Shown one piece after another: positions 35,984 through 47,423 of a stretch of DNA of 64,000 nucleotides. The notes under the pieces are model-generated. The model had not been told where the DNA came from and did not search any database. It saw only the letters and a program-made list of their open reading frames with translations. Made by a program: the position numbers and the translations under genes. Source of the DNA: Hygrocybe punicea (lineage: Eukaryota > Basidiomycota > Agaricomycetes > Agaricales > Hygrophoraceae); contig OY744470.1 in assembly GCA_963556145.1 (NCBI GenBank), forward strand, positions 4,898,001 through 4,962,000. The letters run 5' to 3'. Position 1 is the first letter of the stretch. Each line of letters begins with the position of its first letter.

Positions 35984-36271
35984 TTGCTGGTATTAGAATA
36001 TCCCAACATAAACATGATTACCAGCCATCAAATAACTGTAAATGTAAATGACAAGTCAGTAAATTTGTATCTAAGAGGTATTGTATATGTTGGAGGATAT
36101 CACTCTACATCTCAATTCATATCAGAAGATGGCACAATTTGGTATCATGATGGTATGACAACTGGAGCAACATGTAAGCAAGATGGTCACATTGGTATCA
36201 TGTCAGATGATGGTTTTAAAAGATATGAAGATAAAATTCTTGTGCTAGCAGTTTATGCTCAAAACCAGTAA
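35984..36271 (+). CDS. 95-codon ORF resembling the end of a ubiquitin-hydrolase-type protease
   Basis: Encodes LRGIVYVGGYHSTSQFISED followed by GTIWYHDGMTTG, then a short helix-like stretch and ILVLAVYAQNQ. The GG-H-x(3)-F...W-Y-x-D pattern is what the catalytic-His part of UCH/USP-type peptidases looks like. Such protease fragments occur next to transposon proteins in fungi and in some Helentrons. It has no catalytic Cys in range, so at best a fragment or C-terminal exon. The family call is tentative. Confidence 0.4.
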   Translation: MLVLEYPNINMITSHQITVNVNDKSVNLYLRGIVYVGGYHSTSQFISEDGTIWYHDGMTTGATCKQDGHIGIMSDDGFKRYEDKILVLAVYAQNQ

Positions 36272-36731
36272 TTTAATATAATTGAGGACTATTGGGTGGG
36301 AAAGTGGGACATTCAAAATTTTCACCATTTGTAAATTCATATTGGACATCAAAATTGAAGGAAATCTTCAGAGTGGGAAAGTGGGCCATTAAATATAGGA
36401 ATGTTATAAATACATTACATGATGTCAAACACTTAAGTTCTTATTGTTACTTATTGCCCGAGCACTGATAAGTAATGGTAACAGTGGTAGTGGTAAATGC
36501 CAGGATAAACTGTTGTATAACTGACATTCAGTCCACTCCAATGTTAGTTGACTATTGATATACAAGTATAGCAGGAACAAGTGTAAATAAGATTGTCCAA
36601 GAGATTTGTAGTCTCTTGATCAAAGGTCCCAACTGCAGACAAATAGTACATTGTCATTAACAGAACAGATCATCCTTGTTATAAATTACACAAACAAATT
36701 ATTGCAGATTATGTAGAATAAATAATGTATG

Positions 36732-37529
36732 TTACAGCTGATTTCATAAACATGCGGAAAAGTTAAAAAAAAAATTGAGGTGTAAAAATTTTGGACTTGG
36801 TGAAATTTCTCTTGTATCTCATGGAATACTGCATGGATTGAGATGGTTATAGAGGGAAAGTTGTACTATTTCTTAAGGGCTTTCTACTCCTGTAATTACA
36901 TTTGGATAATATTTAGTGTATGGTGAGTTGTAGATGAAATAACAGGGAAACCAGCACTTTTTGAGACTCAAAATGATATTGTCAAATTATGGCATCAAAT
37001 GAGCTCCTATGAACAAGATTGTAGGGGGGAAATTGTTCATTTTTTCAAGGGCTAGAAGTACATATACCGTGTTTTCCTTTATTTTTGTGTTTTGAGCCAA
37101 TATTACATCTGTACTATTTTTGATTGCATTGGGATCAAAATACCACAAGAATTATAAATATTGGCTCAAAACACAAAAATACAGGAAAACACGGTATATG
37201 TACTTCTAGCCCTTGAAAAAATAAACAATTTCCCCCCTACAATCTTGTTCATAGGAGCTCATTTGATGCCATAATTTGACAATATCATTTTGGGTCTCAA
37301 AAAGTGCTGGTTTCCCTGTTATTTCATCTACAACTCACCATACACTAAATATTATCCAAATATAATCACAGGAGTAGAAAGCCCTTAAGAAATAGTACAA
37401 CTTTCCCTCTATAACCATCTCAATCCATGCAGTATTCCATGAGATACAAGAGAAATTTCACCAAGTCCAGAATTTTTACACCTCAATTTTTTTTTCAACT
37501 TTTCCACATGTTTATGAAATCAGCTGTAA
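36732..37529. mobile_element. 798-bp palindromic foldback element
   Basis: Begins TTACAGCTGATTTCATAAAC and ends with its inverse. Arms match over almost the entire length with a short loop near 37130, so it would fold into a long hairpin. It lies near the end of X3. A shorter relative is at 62752-63307. Non-coding. Confidence 0.85.
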
Positions 37530-37680
37530 ATGATTGAATAGAACCCAGAAGAACTCGTTCATGCCACGCTTGCGATGGCCCACTTCCCCAAGTCCCCCTG
37601 TTGTGCTGGCAAGCATAACCATCACTTCAAGGAAAGCCATGACTACTGAGTACTGGAATATTAGGTATGTTACAAAAACA

Positions 37681-38465
37681 TCCAATGGAATAAAAAGATC
37701 ATAAAGCTTCAGGCATACCTTATGGTGTTTGTGGAAGAGCTTACAAATAATATGATGTCATATGATCAATCCAATTGTGTTAATTGTTATTCATGATCTG
37801 AACCACTTAACTAGTTAAATAGATACATAGGCGGTGCTTTCTCTTACTGTCACCAATCCATGTGAATCTCCATGATATCATCCCCGTCTGTATTGCAGTT
37901 TTGACTTATCTACATTCCTTGCAAATACAACAATATTTCCACAACTATGCCAAGACCAACTCATGTATATCTCTCTTGAAGCAATTTCCATTCTTTTGAT
38001 ATCGACCTTGGCCCAAGAACTGGGTGTTTTTCAAAGAAAACTCATAGAACATGAGTTTGCCCCAGATCAGGGCGATGCAACAATACTGATGCAAATAAAT
38101 GCAACACAATGTGTAAAGTTCAATGAAATAACGAAAAATAACTTGACACTCAATGCATTATTCATTTGGACTACATTTAAAGATAGCACGTTCAAAATGC
38201 AATTGTGTTCTATTCAATATACCAGAACATATCTTCTACCTCCTAAATATCTCTTTGCTTTGTATTGTCTTATCAAACCCATCACTGTCCAATGTCATTG
38301 TCAAATGATCAAAGCATTACTCATGCGACCACTATTGAGATGACATGATTTCAGATCATATTCATTTCATTGTATTACTAGTTCTCTAACACATGCAACA
38401 TTGCTGTGGATCACACTATGTTTCATAATACGACATAGTCATTCAAACATAATTGTGTTCAATTT
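37681..38465. other. tail of cassette homology and unassigned sequence
   Basis: 37681-37815 still matches copy R (for example AGAGCTTACAAATAATAT and ATTCATGATCTGAACCAC). Beyond that there is no match in the window. A 126-codon ORF at 37963-38343 shows no recognisable motif and I do not call it a gene. Confidence 0.5.
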
Positions 38466-38592
38466 GAATTTATTCAGAAACCTATTTATTGCTCTTTTCA
38501 AATATAATGACATTCTGCAAAAAATAAATCTTTCTAAGAGCGAGGGGGGTAGCCATGGGAACATTGCCTCTCAAGCTTATTATCGATGTACA

Positions 38593-39655
38593 ATGGGCAA
38601 TTGCAAGATCAGTAATGATCTAAAGGCAGCTGCCCTTCATCTCCGTGCTCGGGGGACTCTGACAAAGAAGTTTGCCATATTTTCCAGTTTTCACTCTCCA
38701 CTCTTGCCCGCCTTCGCCAACGTTACCGCTTGACAGGGAATGTTGCCAATGCTGCTGCAATAGGTCAGGGATGGCCACAATGTCTCCTCATTGCTGACTG
38801 CTGCTACCTGCTTGTGTTGGCTTGGCATAACCCTACTCTTTTCCTTGATGAGTATGCCAAAAGACTGCGGAAATGGCGTTATTTGCCCACATCCCTGGCA
38901 ACCCTCCACTGTTCCTTCAAAAGGGCTGGGCTTTGGGTCAAACAGGTCCAGAAGCTTGCAGCAGAATGAGATCCCATCAAATGAGCAGACTTTGTGCATC
39001 GTATTGGGCAGTATCTAGCACCATGTTTGGTTTTTTTGGACAAAGTGTCAAAGGATGACAGAACATATGCTAGGCTTTGGGGTCGAGCACCAGCAGGTAT
39101 CAGAGTAGAGAGGCATGACCCCTTCATGAGGAAACAGCGTCTTTCTATGCTGGCTGCAATAGCATTGGATTGTGGGATAATCGCATCGTGTGTCTTGGAA
39201 GGATCATTTACATGAGCGGCATTCTTGGAGTATCTTCGTGATGACTTGATAAGTCATCTTCTGATTGGGAACACTGGTTTCTGATATTAGACAACAACAG
39301 CTACCCCTCACTACTCCCTATCCTGGTCCTTGAAGTGTACTCGTATTGGATAATGCCCAAATTCATCACTCTGACAAAGTAGAACAAATGGTGCAAGGTT
39401 ACGGTTGAGTGCTATGTTATCTTCTTTCACTCAAGCTAACTATCTTGACAGGCTGTCATATTGAATACCTACCCCCTTACTCCCCTGACTATAATCCTAT
39501 CGAGCAGGTATTTTCTATCATCAAGTGTCATCTCCATTGTCTCGGTCTCAGTTTGTATCATGATTACGCATTGTATTATGAGATGTACCATATGTGTGAA
39601 GTGATCATGCCAGAAATGACTTGGGGTTTCTTTTCACATGCTGGCTACTTGTAGT
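38593..39655 (+). pseudogene. Y2 transposase remnant (DDE, Tc1/mariner/IS630 type)
   Basis: Fragments in shifting frames: a helix-turn-helix start (NDLKAAALHLRARG), LARLRQRYRLTGN, then VFLDKVSKDDRTYARLWGRAPAG with LSMLAAIALDCGI. Near 39340 is the second-Asp region (LDNAQIHH in one frame). Near 39450 comes EYLPPYSPDYNPIEQVFSIIK with the catalytic Glu, ending SHAGYL. Several frameshifts and stops; the gene is dead. Confidence 0.75.
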
Positions 39656-39771
39656 ATTTTCTGATTTTGTTTATGTTGCATAATGTACATGGCATGGTTT
39701 TACTGCTGAACATTTGAGACAAATGAAGCAAATTATATTATGAATAACTGTGGTCTAATCTCCTTCACATC

Positions 39772-41029
39772 TCATTCATCCAGCGCTCTGGCATCTCGAA
39801 CACTTGCAAGTTGACCCAAATCAAGACCAGCTTCCTGGCAAAGTGCACCATCATCTACCAGGTGGAGAAGGTGGGGGCCATTGATGTTGATGTAGCACAG
39901 CTTGTCCTCAATGTCTGGAGATAAATCAAATTGAGCACAGAAGTTGTGGATAGACATTTTGGGTGAGGGCTGACGATGACCAGGGATTGGAGCTTTCGCA
40001 GGTTGTTGATTTCTGAAGGCAGGATTGAGTTGTTTGATAACATCAGCAAGTCCTTCGAAATTTACAGTTGTCGGGGTCACTATGTTCTGGCTTTGCAGCT
40101 GCAAGGCCAGATGGCACTTGCTCAGAGCATTTGCATCAGTGAGGTTGCTGCAGTATGTTGTATCAAATAATTTGACATTGGGTGGGGTTTTCTTGTCAAC
40201 ACCAGCCTCCTTCGCCTCCTAGATACCAGTTAGTTTGGAAATGCGCGTGAAAATTGTGATGCTCACCAAAGCAGCAGACCAAGTGCATAAGTGCATGTGT
40301 CAAGTGAATGTGCTTAGCATTCTCGCCATCTGGCCAGCAGAAGTCATAGGAACACTTCCAATCTTCACAACAACACAAAGCTTGAAGTTCAGCGATAATT
40401 TTGTCTTATGCAATTTCTTCTGCTGATGGTCCTTTTGTCTTCTTCTTTGCTGGTCCTTCTTCCTCCCCATCAACACCACCCTCAGAATCACCATTGTCCT
40501 CATCCATGACCTACATGAAACAATCAGGACAGAGGTTCCACACAATCAATAAGCTCACCTTCTTTTCCACCATACAAAGTACCAATGCTGGTCAAGCTTT
40601 CATTGTTGCCTCCTGCATCATCATAGCATAATCCTCAGTATTCTGGAGTTCAACATTCTTAGAAGCTGTGCAAGCAAGTGTGTAACGTAGATCGAAAGGT
40701 GCTTGATTGATCTCTCCTTGAATGATTTCCAGCTCCTGAAAGAGATCTTGGCGCTTGAGCTGGATGATAGCCTTTGTGATCATGTCATGCAGTCCCATGG
40801 TTTCATGAATAAATATTATCTTTGACACCGGCTTCAGAACTGCATTCTTCTGGCGCTTTTCACCAGCCTTTGGGAGGGCAGTAAATTGGATGGTAAACGA
40901 AATCCCTTTGCTATCATTGTATGTGCTGTGACCCCCTGTGAGATTGTCAGTACTCATATCTATATAGCGGTCATGCTACTTACATCCATTGTTGATACCA
41001 TCCTCATTGGGGGGATTTTCATTGGCCAT
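39772..41029 (-). pseudogene. Y2 accessory gene
   Basis: Starts MANENPPNEDGINN at 41029 with a splice donor just after. The next exon (about 40957-40592) has FTALPKAGEKRQKNAVLKPV, a conserved strand-rich segment (SKIIFIHETMGLHDMITKAI), and QAPFDLRYTLACTASKNVEL. Later exons give CAQFDLSPDIEDKLCYININ and DARALDE near the end (39772). The same architecture appears in Y1's accessory gene. Likely binds the transposase, DNA or protein partners; role unknown. Confidence 0.55.
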
Positions 41030-41332
41030 GGTGAGGATAAGCTGATTTTCCCATGGCTACCCCCTTGTTCTTAGAAAGATTTATTTTTTGTGGAATGTCA
41101 TTATATTTGAAAATAGCAATAAATCTTTACATATAAATTCCATTCATAGATATCACTACATTGGTGGTGGTAAATGAATACCAACATTCAAGTTTAACTT
41201 TCTTCAATCTTTCATGCTACCATAAAATAATATCAACCATGATTCTGACATATTATTCAAATATGTGGGGCATGTTGATCGACAGACAGCCAACATTTTA
41301 TATGGAGATAGAAAAAAATATTTGTGTGTTAA

Positions 41333-41953
41333 ATGCCTTTGCATGAACTTCTGCCAAAGTTGATGGTGAAGAATATTGGAGAAATAACAACAATACATGG
41401 TATATATTTGTCAAAGACATTGCGAAGATTACATGGACAAGATCTAGTTGCTACATTAATGAGGCATAATTGTTCAGCTTGTGATACTCATGTTTCTATT
41501 TTTCATGTGCATGATATTAAATCACATAAAGATCTGTGTAAACAGTGGTACAAAAGACAACAACTGACAGAAACATCTAAGTGTAGAAAAGAAGAATCTC
41601 AGACTAAAATAAAAGGAGATTTGGACAAGTCAGATGAGCAATCATTTCCTCCTCCTCCACCATCTATTGAATTGAAAGAAACCATAATCCACAACTGGTG
41701 CAGAGATACATCACCTGAATGTTTTCAAGAAAGTGGGTGTGTCATGTGTAGTCAATTGGTTGCATTGAAAAAGATGTCTTTATTGTCAAAGACGAAGGTT
41801 AATCTGAAAATATTAACTAGAGACAATATGGGAATCACAAGATGTGAACGATACCATTGTTCTGATCCAATAGAAGATATTAAAGGTCCAGTGCTAGATG
41901 ATACATGTGAATGGATATGCAAACCATATGTGCTCAGTCTGAATAAAGGCTAA
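41333..41953 (+). pseudogene. Helitron N-terminal fragment 1
   Basis: Encodes a SAP-like start (SKTLRRLHGQDLVATLMRHN), C-x2-C near 41480, then SFPPPPPSIELKETIIHNWC and SPECFQESGCVMCSQLVALK. The latter aligns with fragment 2 downstream (FPPLPPSQSLQHTIVSNFC, FTEAGCAVCGRLT). So it is the N-terminal region of a Helitron RepHel protein. The frame stops at 41951 just before X4. Confidence 0.6.
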
Positions 41954-42399
41954 ACTTCCAAATTACGAGTTCTTCCATTTATGGAAGACTCGTTCTTATG
42001 AGTCCAGGATATATGGCAGTTCGTCAGTAATTAATTAATGTTTGAAATCAACCATAGAGCCAAAGTCTGCATTTTGGACCATTTTTTTTTGATAAAAATC
42101 AGAAATAAACTAGATTTTCTGAATTTTGTCCTCAAATATTTTCATGAATATAGGATTTATGTTGAGTTCATAAAAAATCACAAACCATACTGAAGGATGA
42201 GAAAAAGAATTTGTACGATACGGAATTTGATCCAAAAAGGTAATTGTCACAGTCAGTCACAGAGTCTTCCTCAGCATTCCTCCAGTCTCAGATCTCTACT
42301 GCTGGATCATGGACAACAAAACTGAGTGAGGAGCAGTCATGTAGGAGCAACTGGACTGTAAGTACACCCCCACAAGTGGTCTGATGTGTCCTGTTGAGT

Positions 42400-43240
42400 T
42401 GTACTGACCCTCTCCTCCTCATGCCCCCCAAACCAGATCTCTACCCCCGAAGTTGGACGACCACACCACTTGAGGAGCAGTTGGAGGGGACCCAATGGAC
42501 TGTAAGTACACCATCAGAAGTGGTCCGATGTGTCCCGCTGAGTCGTACTGACTGCCTTCTCCTCCTGCCCCCCCCCATACACCAGATCTCTATCCCCCGA
42601 AGTCGGACCACCACACCACTTGAGGAGCGGATGGGGGGGACCCAATGGACTGTAAGTACACCCCCGAACATCGTCCGATGTCTCCCATTCAACCACACTT
42701 ACCCCCTCCTCCTCCTGCCCCCCCATACACCAGATCTCCACCCCCCGCAGTCGGACAACCACACCACTTGGGGACCGGTTTGGGGGGACCAAATGAACTG
42801 TAAGCACACCCCCACAAGTGGTCCGATGTGTCCCGTTGAGTCGTACTGACTGCCTTCTCCTGCCCCCCCAATACACCAGATCTCTATCCCCCGAAGTCGG
42901 ACCACCACACCACTTGAGGAGCAGTTGGAGGGGACCCAATGGACTGTAAGTACACCCCCAGACATCGTCCGATATCTCCCATTCAACCACACTGACCCCC
43001 TCCTCCTCATGCCCCCCCATACACCAGATCTCTACCCCCCGAATTCGGACCACCACACCACTTGAGGAGCGGATGGGGGGGACCAAATGGACTGTACATA
43101 CACCCTTACAAGTTGTCTGATGTGTCCCATTGCGTTGTACTGACCCCCTCCTCCTCATGCCCCCCATACACGAGATCTCTATCCCCTGCAGCTGGACGGG
43201 CAAACCAAGTGGGGACCAGTTAGGGGGGACCCCCTTTACC
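42400..43240 (+). repeat. tandem array of about 148-bp units, 6 copies
   Basis: Units carry CACCAGATCTCTATCCCC, a ACCACACCACTTGAGGAGC block, GGGGGGACCCAATGGACTGT and AAGTACACCCCC. The 247-codon minus-strand ORF across it repeats with the same period and is an artefact. Confidence 0.9.
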
Positions 43241-43379
43241 TCATTTGTGTCCACCATGAGGGCTCAGTGGATCCTGTCCTCTGTGTTCATGCCTCGTGCA
43301 CCGCCACTCAGTTTATCACAACCAGAGGTCAGTACTGACATGTAGTTTCATTAGTTTCCTTAGTTTTCCTAGCTGCGTA

Positions 43380-43880
43380 GCATAGAAGGGTGGCTATCTG
43401 AGCCATGGAAGGTGTGATTGTGTAGTCTGTGCATGATTCCCTTTCACCCTTCTGAAATCAACGGAGGGGGATGGCTGTCTGGGCCATGGAGGGTGTGGTT
43501 GTGCAGTCTGTGCACAGCCCTCCTTCAGTCCCCAATATAAGCAGAGGGGGCAATCTGTGCCATGGGAGTTGTAATTGTGCAGTCTGTGCATCATTCACTT
43601 CCATCCTCTGGATGTGTGGTTTTGAGGACAGTCTCACTGGACCCTTCGATGACTCGAGACTGGGACTTCATCGAACCTCCCTTGAGACTTGTCTAGAGGG
43701 GCAATGAGTAAAATTAAAAATAATGACGGTCTCTCTGGACCCTTTGATGACTCGAGACTGGGACTTCGTCAGACCTCCCTTGAGACTTGTCCAGAAGGAC
43801 ACTCAGTAAAATTAAAAATAATGACGGTCTCTCTGGACCCTTTGAGGACATGACACTATGACTTTGTTGGATGTCCCTTG
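43380..43880 (+). repeat. two further short tandem arrays
   Basis: 43380-43610 holds about three 80-bp units (GAGCCATGGAAGGTGTGATT and variants). 43615-43880 holds three units of about 100 bp (ACTGGACCCTT..GACTCGAGACTGGGACTT, then AGTAAAATTAAAAATAAT). Non-coding. Confidence 0.8.
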
Positions 43881-43935
43881 AGACTTGCTATATTTGTGTA
43901 AATAATGTTTTTTATTATTAAATCAGCTACAAAAT

Positions 43936-46109
43936 ATAGCAGCTGTGCAAAGATATAACATGGAACATCCTGAAAAACACCAGCAACAAAATAATGCAGC
44001 TGTTCAAAAATATAAATTGGACCATCCTGAGAAACATCAGCAACAAAATATTGTAGCTGTAAACAGATATAAATCAGAACATCCAGATAAATACCAGCAA
44101 CAGAATCTTGCAGCAGTTCAAAAATATTGCTTGGAACATCCAGAGAGATATCAGCAAAAAAACCTAGCAGCTGTTCAAAGATCTTTTTCTAAAGATTCAG
44201 AAAAATATAAACATTTTAATCATAAAGCAGTTCAAAATTTTCATGGTAACAATTCTGACAGATGCAAACAGCAAAATCAAATTGCAGCCCAGTCATACAG
44301 AGACAAAGTATAATTTCCTCCTTTACCTCCATCTCAATCCTTACAACACACTATTGTATCAAATTTTTGTAGAGAAAGTAGCCCTAACAGATTTACAGAA
44401 GCAGGATGTGCAGTTTGTGGACGATTAACAACTGTACATCAATTAACAAATCTTTCTTCCCTTGATTTGGATTTGAATTTGTTAACACAAGCTTCAGCTA
44501 CTCAACAAGAAAGATTTTCAGTTGATGATCCAGTGCAATGCATTGATAAGCCCATTTTGATTGATAATTCAGATAACATATGCAAATCATGTCACAAATC
44601 ATTGAAGAATGGAAAACGACCTCTTCACACATTTGCAAATCGTCTGTGGATTGGTGATGTGCCAGCAGCTTTACAAATTTTATCATATGCTGAATAGTTG
44701 ATGATTGCAAGGGTCAGACACAATAGATGCATTGTCAGAGTCTCTTCAGGTATGCACAAGATGAGGGCCAATGTAATCACATTTACGAATCCAGTTCCCA
44801 AACTATATGATATTTTGCCACCTCCAGTTGATGAATTAGATGAAGTTCTGGCCTTTATTTACACTGGTCCATGCAAACCAACCAAGTCTGACTTTGAAAG
44901 AACACCTCTGCTTGTCAGAAGAAACAAAGTAGCAATTGCTTTGAATTGGCTAAAGTTAAACCACTGTGATTACTTTGACTTGGAAATATCGCAAGAGAAT
45001 TTAAATCAATATCCTGAAAATGATATACCAGTGGTTGTTGATTACCGCCAGTCATTCACCAACAAAAGTCCAGAATCAACTGCAGTCCATGATATGGAAA
45101 CTGAAGAAGGAACAGAAACTAGCAAATGTCCATTTGTTGTTCATGGCTTGACTGGTGAGGAATATTCAACCAAGAGTGTCAAAGCATTAAAGGCTATTGC
45201 TTTGAAACATTTGAAGAGCAACCGCATGGTGCTTGCTATTGGACATGACAAAGATCCACAGTCAATCTATGGCAACCCACAGTTATTTCCACAAATGATG
45301 CCTTGACTGTTTCCATATGGACTTGGTGGTATTGGAAATAATATAAAGCAAGGATCTTTGTCTGATATTGCACATAAAAGACATTTGTTAATGTATTATG
45401 ACAAGCGCTTTCAGAGAGACCCACACTTTCCATTGATTTCAATCATGAACAAATCAAGCAGGAAACTACTGGAGGCTACTTGTTGGCTGAGAAAGCAAAA
45501 TTTGATCAGATATCCCAGAGACTAATGGATCTTGATGTTGGTGTTCTTAATTATATCTCCAGGAAGATGAAAGAGGGTGAACATGTCAAACCTGACACTG
45601 ATGAGGAAAAGCTTTGTTTCCAGGTGATCAAAGACATTGACCATGTTGGAAGTCATATACAAGGATCATTGACAAATAAGAAATATATGAGAAATGAAAT
45701 CTGGGCACTGATGTCATTCTGTGGGGCCCCATCTTGGTTTATCACCTTTTCACCTGCAGATATCATGCATCTACTATGTTTATATTTTGCTGACACCAAA
45801 GAGGAGTTTTCCCCAAACTTGCGAGACTATGATGAGAGATACAGACTTATTGCCCAAAATCCTGTCACTGGTGCAAGATTCTTTCATTTTATGGTCAAGT
45901 TTTTTATCAAACATGTACTTGGAGTTGGCTCAAATCACTCTGGATTTTATGGAGATACAAATGCATATTATGGTGCTGTTGAACAGCAAGGACGATTAAC
46001 TCTTCATATGCATATGATGTTATGGCTCAAAGCATGCTTGTCACCACAAGAGATCAGTGATAGAATCATGGATCCTAACTTAGACTTCCAACAAAGATTT
46101 GTTAAATAT
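43936..46109 (+). pseudogene. Helitron RepHel N-terminal half, fragment 2
   Basis: Begins with a tandem peptide repeat of about 20 residues (EHPEKHQQQN..AAVQKY, six to seven copies, 43945-44290). A Cys-rich segment follows (ICKSCHKSLKNGKRP), then a conserved region with ANRLWIGDVPAAL and NPVPKLYDILPPPVDELDEV. The Helitron_like_N part (45480-46109) has WFITFSPADIMHLL and the HUH motif LTLHMHMMLWL near 46000, the metal-binding site of rolling-circle nucleases. Stops: TAA 44311-44313; TAG 44695-44697 where Gln is expected; TGA 45304-45306 where Trp is expected; and a frameshift near 45475. X5 cuts it before the Tyr motif and helicase. Confidence 0.85.
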
Positions 46110-47423
46110 TATGAGTTCTTCCATTTATGGAAAACTCGTTCTTATAAACCCGGTTTTCAGCCATTGAGGTGATTCATTCATCTCAGGGACTGAGGGAAAA
46201 ATGTGTCCAAATATAGAAACTGAGTTCAAAATCCCTGTTGACTGGTTTCATTCTGTAATTCAGAGCCTTTATCCACTTTCACACATCATGGATTCTCATG
46301 AAAATAGACAAGGAGTATGTGATTGACACTGTCATGCTGGAAAAAAATTATGGAGTGGATATGGTATAATTTGGGCTACCTATGAGCTATTTTGTGCAAG
46401 GGAAATGAGAATAGATTCAATAACTAGTGTAATACTGCAATGTAAAATGTGGTAATTTCTAGCCATATTCTATGGCATGTATGGTACACTTTTGTCCACA
46501 TAAGGCACCTGGGGAACATCATATCTGAGTCTCTAGAATGCAAACAAGTGAGGGTGGTCCGGAGTTGTGGCTGAAATTCAAGCGGAGTCCGAAATGAACA
46601 GGAGAGCTTTCAAGCTCAGTTAAGTGCAAAACCTTCTGTGGCTCAACAGCAAGATTGTCGGGCAGTGGTGTACACCAAGGTAAGTACATAGTTTATTTTC
46701 TTGGTTTGGTACTGATGTCTGCACCCCCTGCACCTCATCTGTGCTGAAAACGAGGGGTTGGGGGGTCTCAGGACCATGCGCTCCCATCATTTGCCCAACC
46801 ACTGCCCCCTCCTTTGGTCCACCACCAGGACACCCCACCCTGCTCTATGTTCAACCACCCACAGCTCGTGTACACCCCCCGGCCTTCATTTGCATTGAAA
46901 ATGAGCAGGCAGGGGGTCTCAAGCCCTCACGTTCATGCTGTCTGCCCCAGCACCACCTCCGCCCTGGTTTGAACCACCAGGACACCCATCCCACCCCATT
47001 TGTGTCCACCCCTGGATCGTGTATGCCCCCTGCAACCCATTTCCATTGAAACTGAAGGGTCTGGAGGTCTCAGGGCCTTGCGCGCCTGCCATCTGTCCAA
47101 CCCACCCCACCCCCATTTTTTTAACATCCACAGCACCCCTTTCCCACCTGTTTTCGACCACCCCCGACTTGAATAGACCCCCTGTGTCCCCTCCACACCT
47201 CATTGTGGTTGAAAACGAGAGGTTGGGGGGTCTCAGGATGTTGCGCTCCTGCCATCTGTCCAACCACCAGCATCAGCCTGTTTGTGCCCATTGGGCCACC
47301 CCACCCAGCTGGTTTTCGACCACCCCCAGCTTATGTATATAGCGGCCCCGGCCCAGCCTCTCTTTCTCAAGACCTGCCAGCATAAACCATTTGGTAACAT
47401 TTAGAACGAATCAATTTAATTTA
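46110..47423 (+). mobile_element. X-family repeat X5 with C-rich array
   Basis: Starts TATGAGTTCTTCCATTTATG after TTAAATAT. The first about 600 bp follow X3 closely (GATTCATTCATCTCAGGGAC; CTTTTGTCCACATAAGGCA). A diverged C-rich array with about 150-bp units follows at 46730-47340 (ACCTCATTGTGGTTGAAAAC; GGGGGGTCTCAGG). The right end is not visible because Y1 begins at 47424. Confidence 0.6.

Larger units (their letters stand above)
33520..37593 (+). mobile_element. X-family repeat X3 (4.1 kb, composite)
   Basis: Starts TACGAGTTCTTCCATTTATG, forming a stem with GGAAAACTCGTTC, and ends GATGGCCCACTTCCCCAAGT. Flanks AACAAAT and CCCCCT join as in copy R (AACAAATCCCCC), again an insertion after AAAT without a clear duplication. 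It contains a C-rich tandem array, an ORF resembling a ubiquitin-hydrolase-type segment, and a 798-bp palindrome. The first about 600 bp match X5. 35521-35983 and 36272-36731 are AT-rich with nothing recognised. Confidence 0.7.
32840..37680 (+). pseudogene. cassette gene 5, copy L (remnant), split by a hairpin and X3
   Basis: Downstream of gene 4 both copies share sequence up to about 37815. Conserved peptide-like pieces are CSVKNGLCYFPMTITIEQD (about 32935-32990) and, after X3, SPPVVLASITITSRKAM (37594-37650). The latter aligns with NPPFVVEDITITPRGAL in copy R. The hairpin (33220-33494) and X3 (33520-37593) interrupt it. Start and exon structure are unclear, and I recognise no domain. Confidence 0.4.
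38466..41140. mobile_element. Tc1/mariner-type element Y2, decayed
   Basis: Inverted ends of about 90 bp: GAATTTAT...TATTGC, then TTTTCAAATATAATGACATT and AATAAATCTTTCTAAGA..GGGGGTAGCCATGGGAA, present inverted at 41030-41140. Inside are a broken transposase (plus) and an accessory gene (minus), convergent. Same gene content type as Y1, different sequence. Confidence 0.75.
41964..43930 (+). mobile_element. X-family repeat X4 (right end not defined)
   Basis: Begins after CCAAAT with TACGAGTTCTTCCATTTATG, the same terminal stem-loop as X3. It then has the TAATTAATTAATG motif seen in X1 and X2. It contains two tandem arrays (42400-43240 and 43380-43880). No GGCCCAC..CAAGT terminus is visible, so the right end is estimated from where Helitron coding begins. 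Confidence 0.5.

Noticed and set aside
37963..38343. 126-codon ORF
   Set aside because: No motif, no counterpart in the window, no supporting splice or start context.
42514..43257. 247-codon minus-strand ORF
   Set aside because: Internally repeats with the 148-bp array period, low-complexity Gly/Trp/Arg content, no domain.
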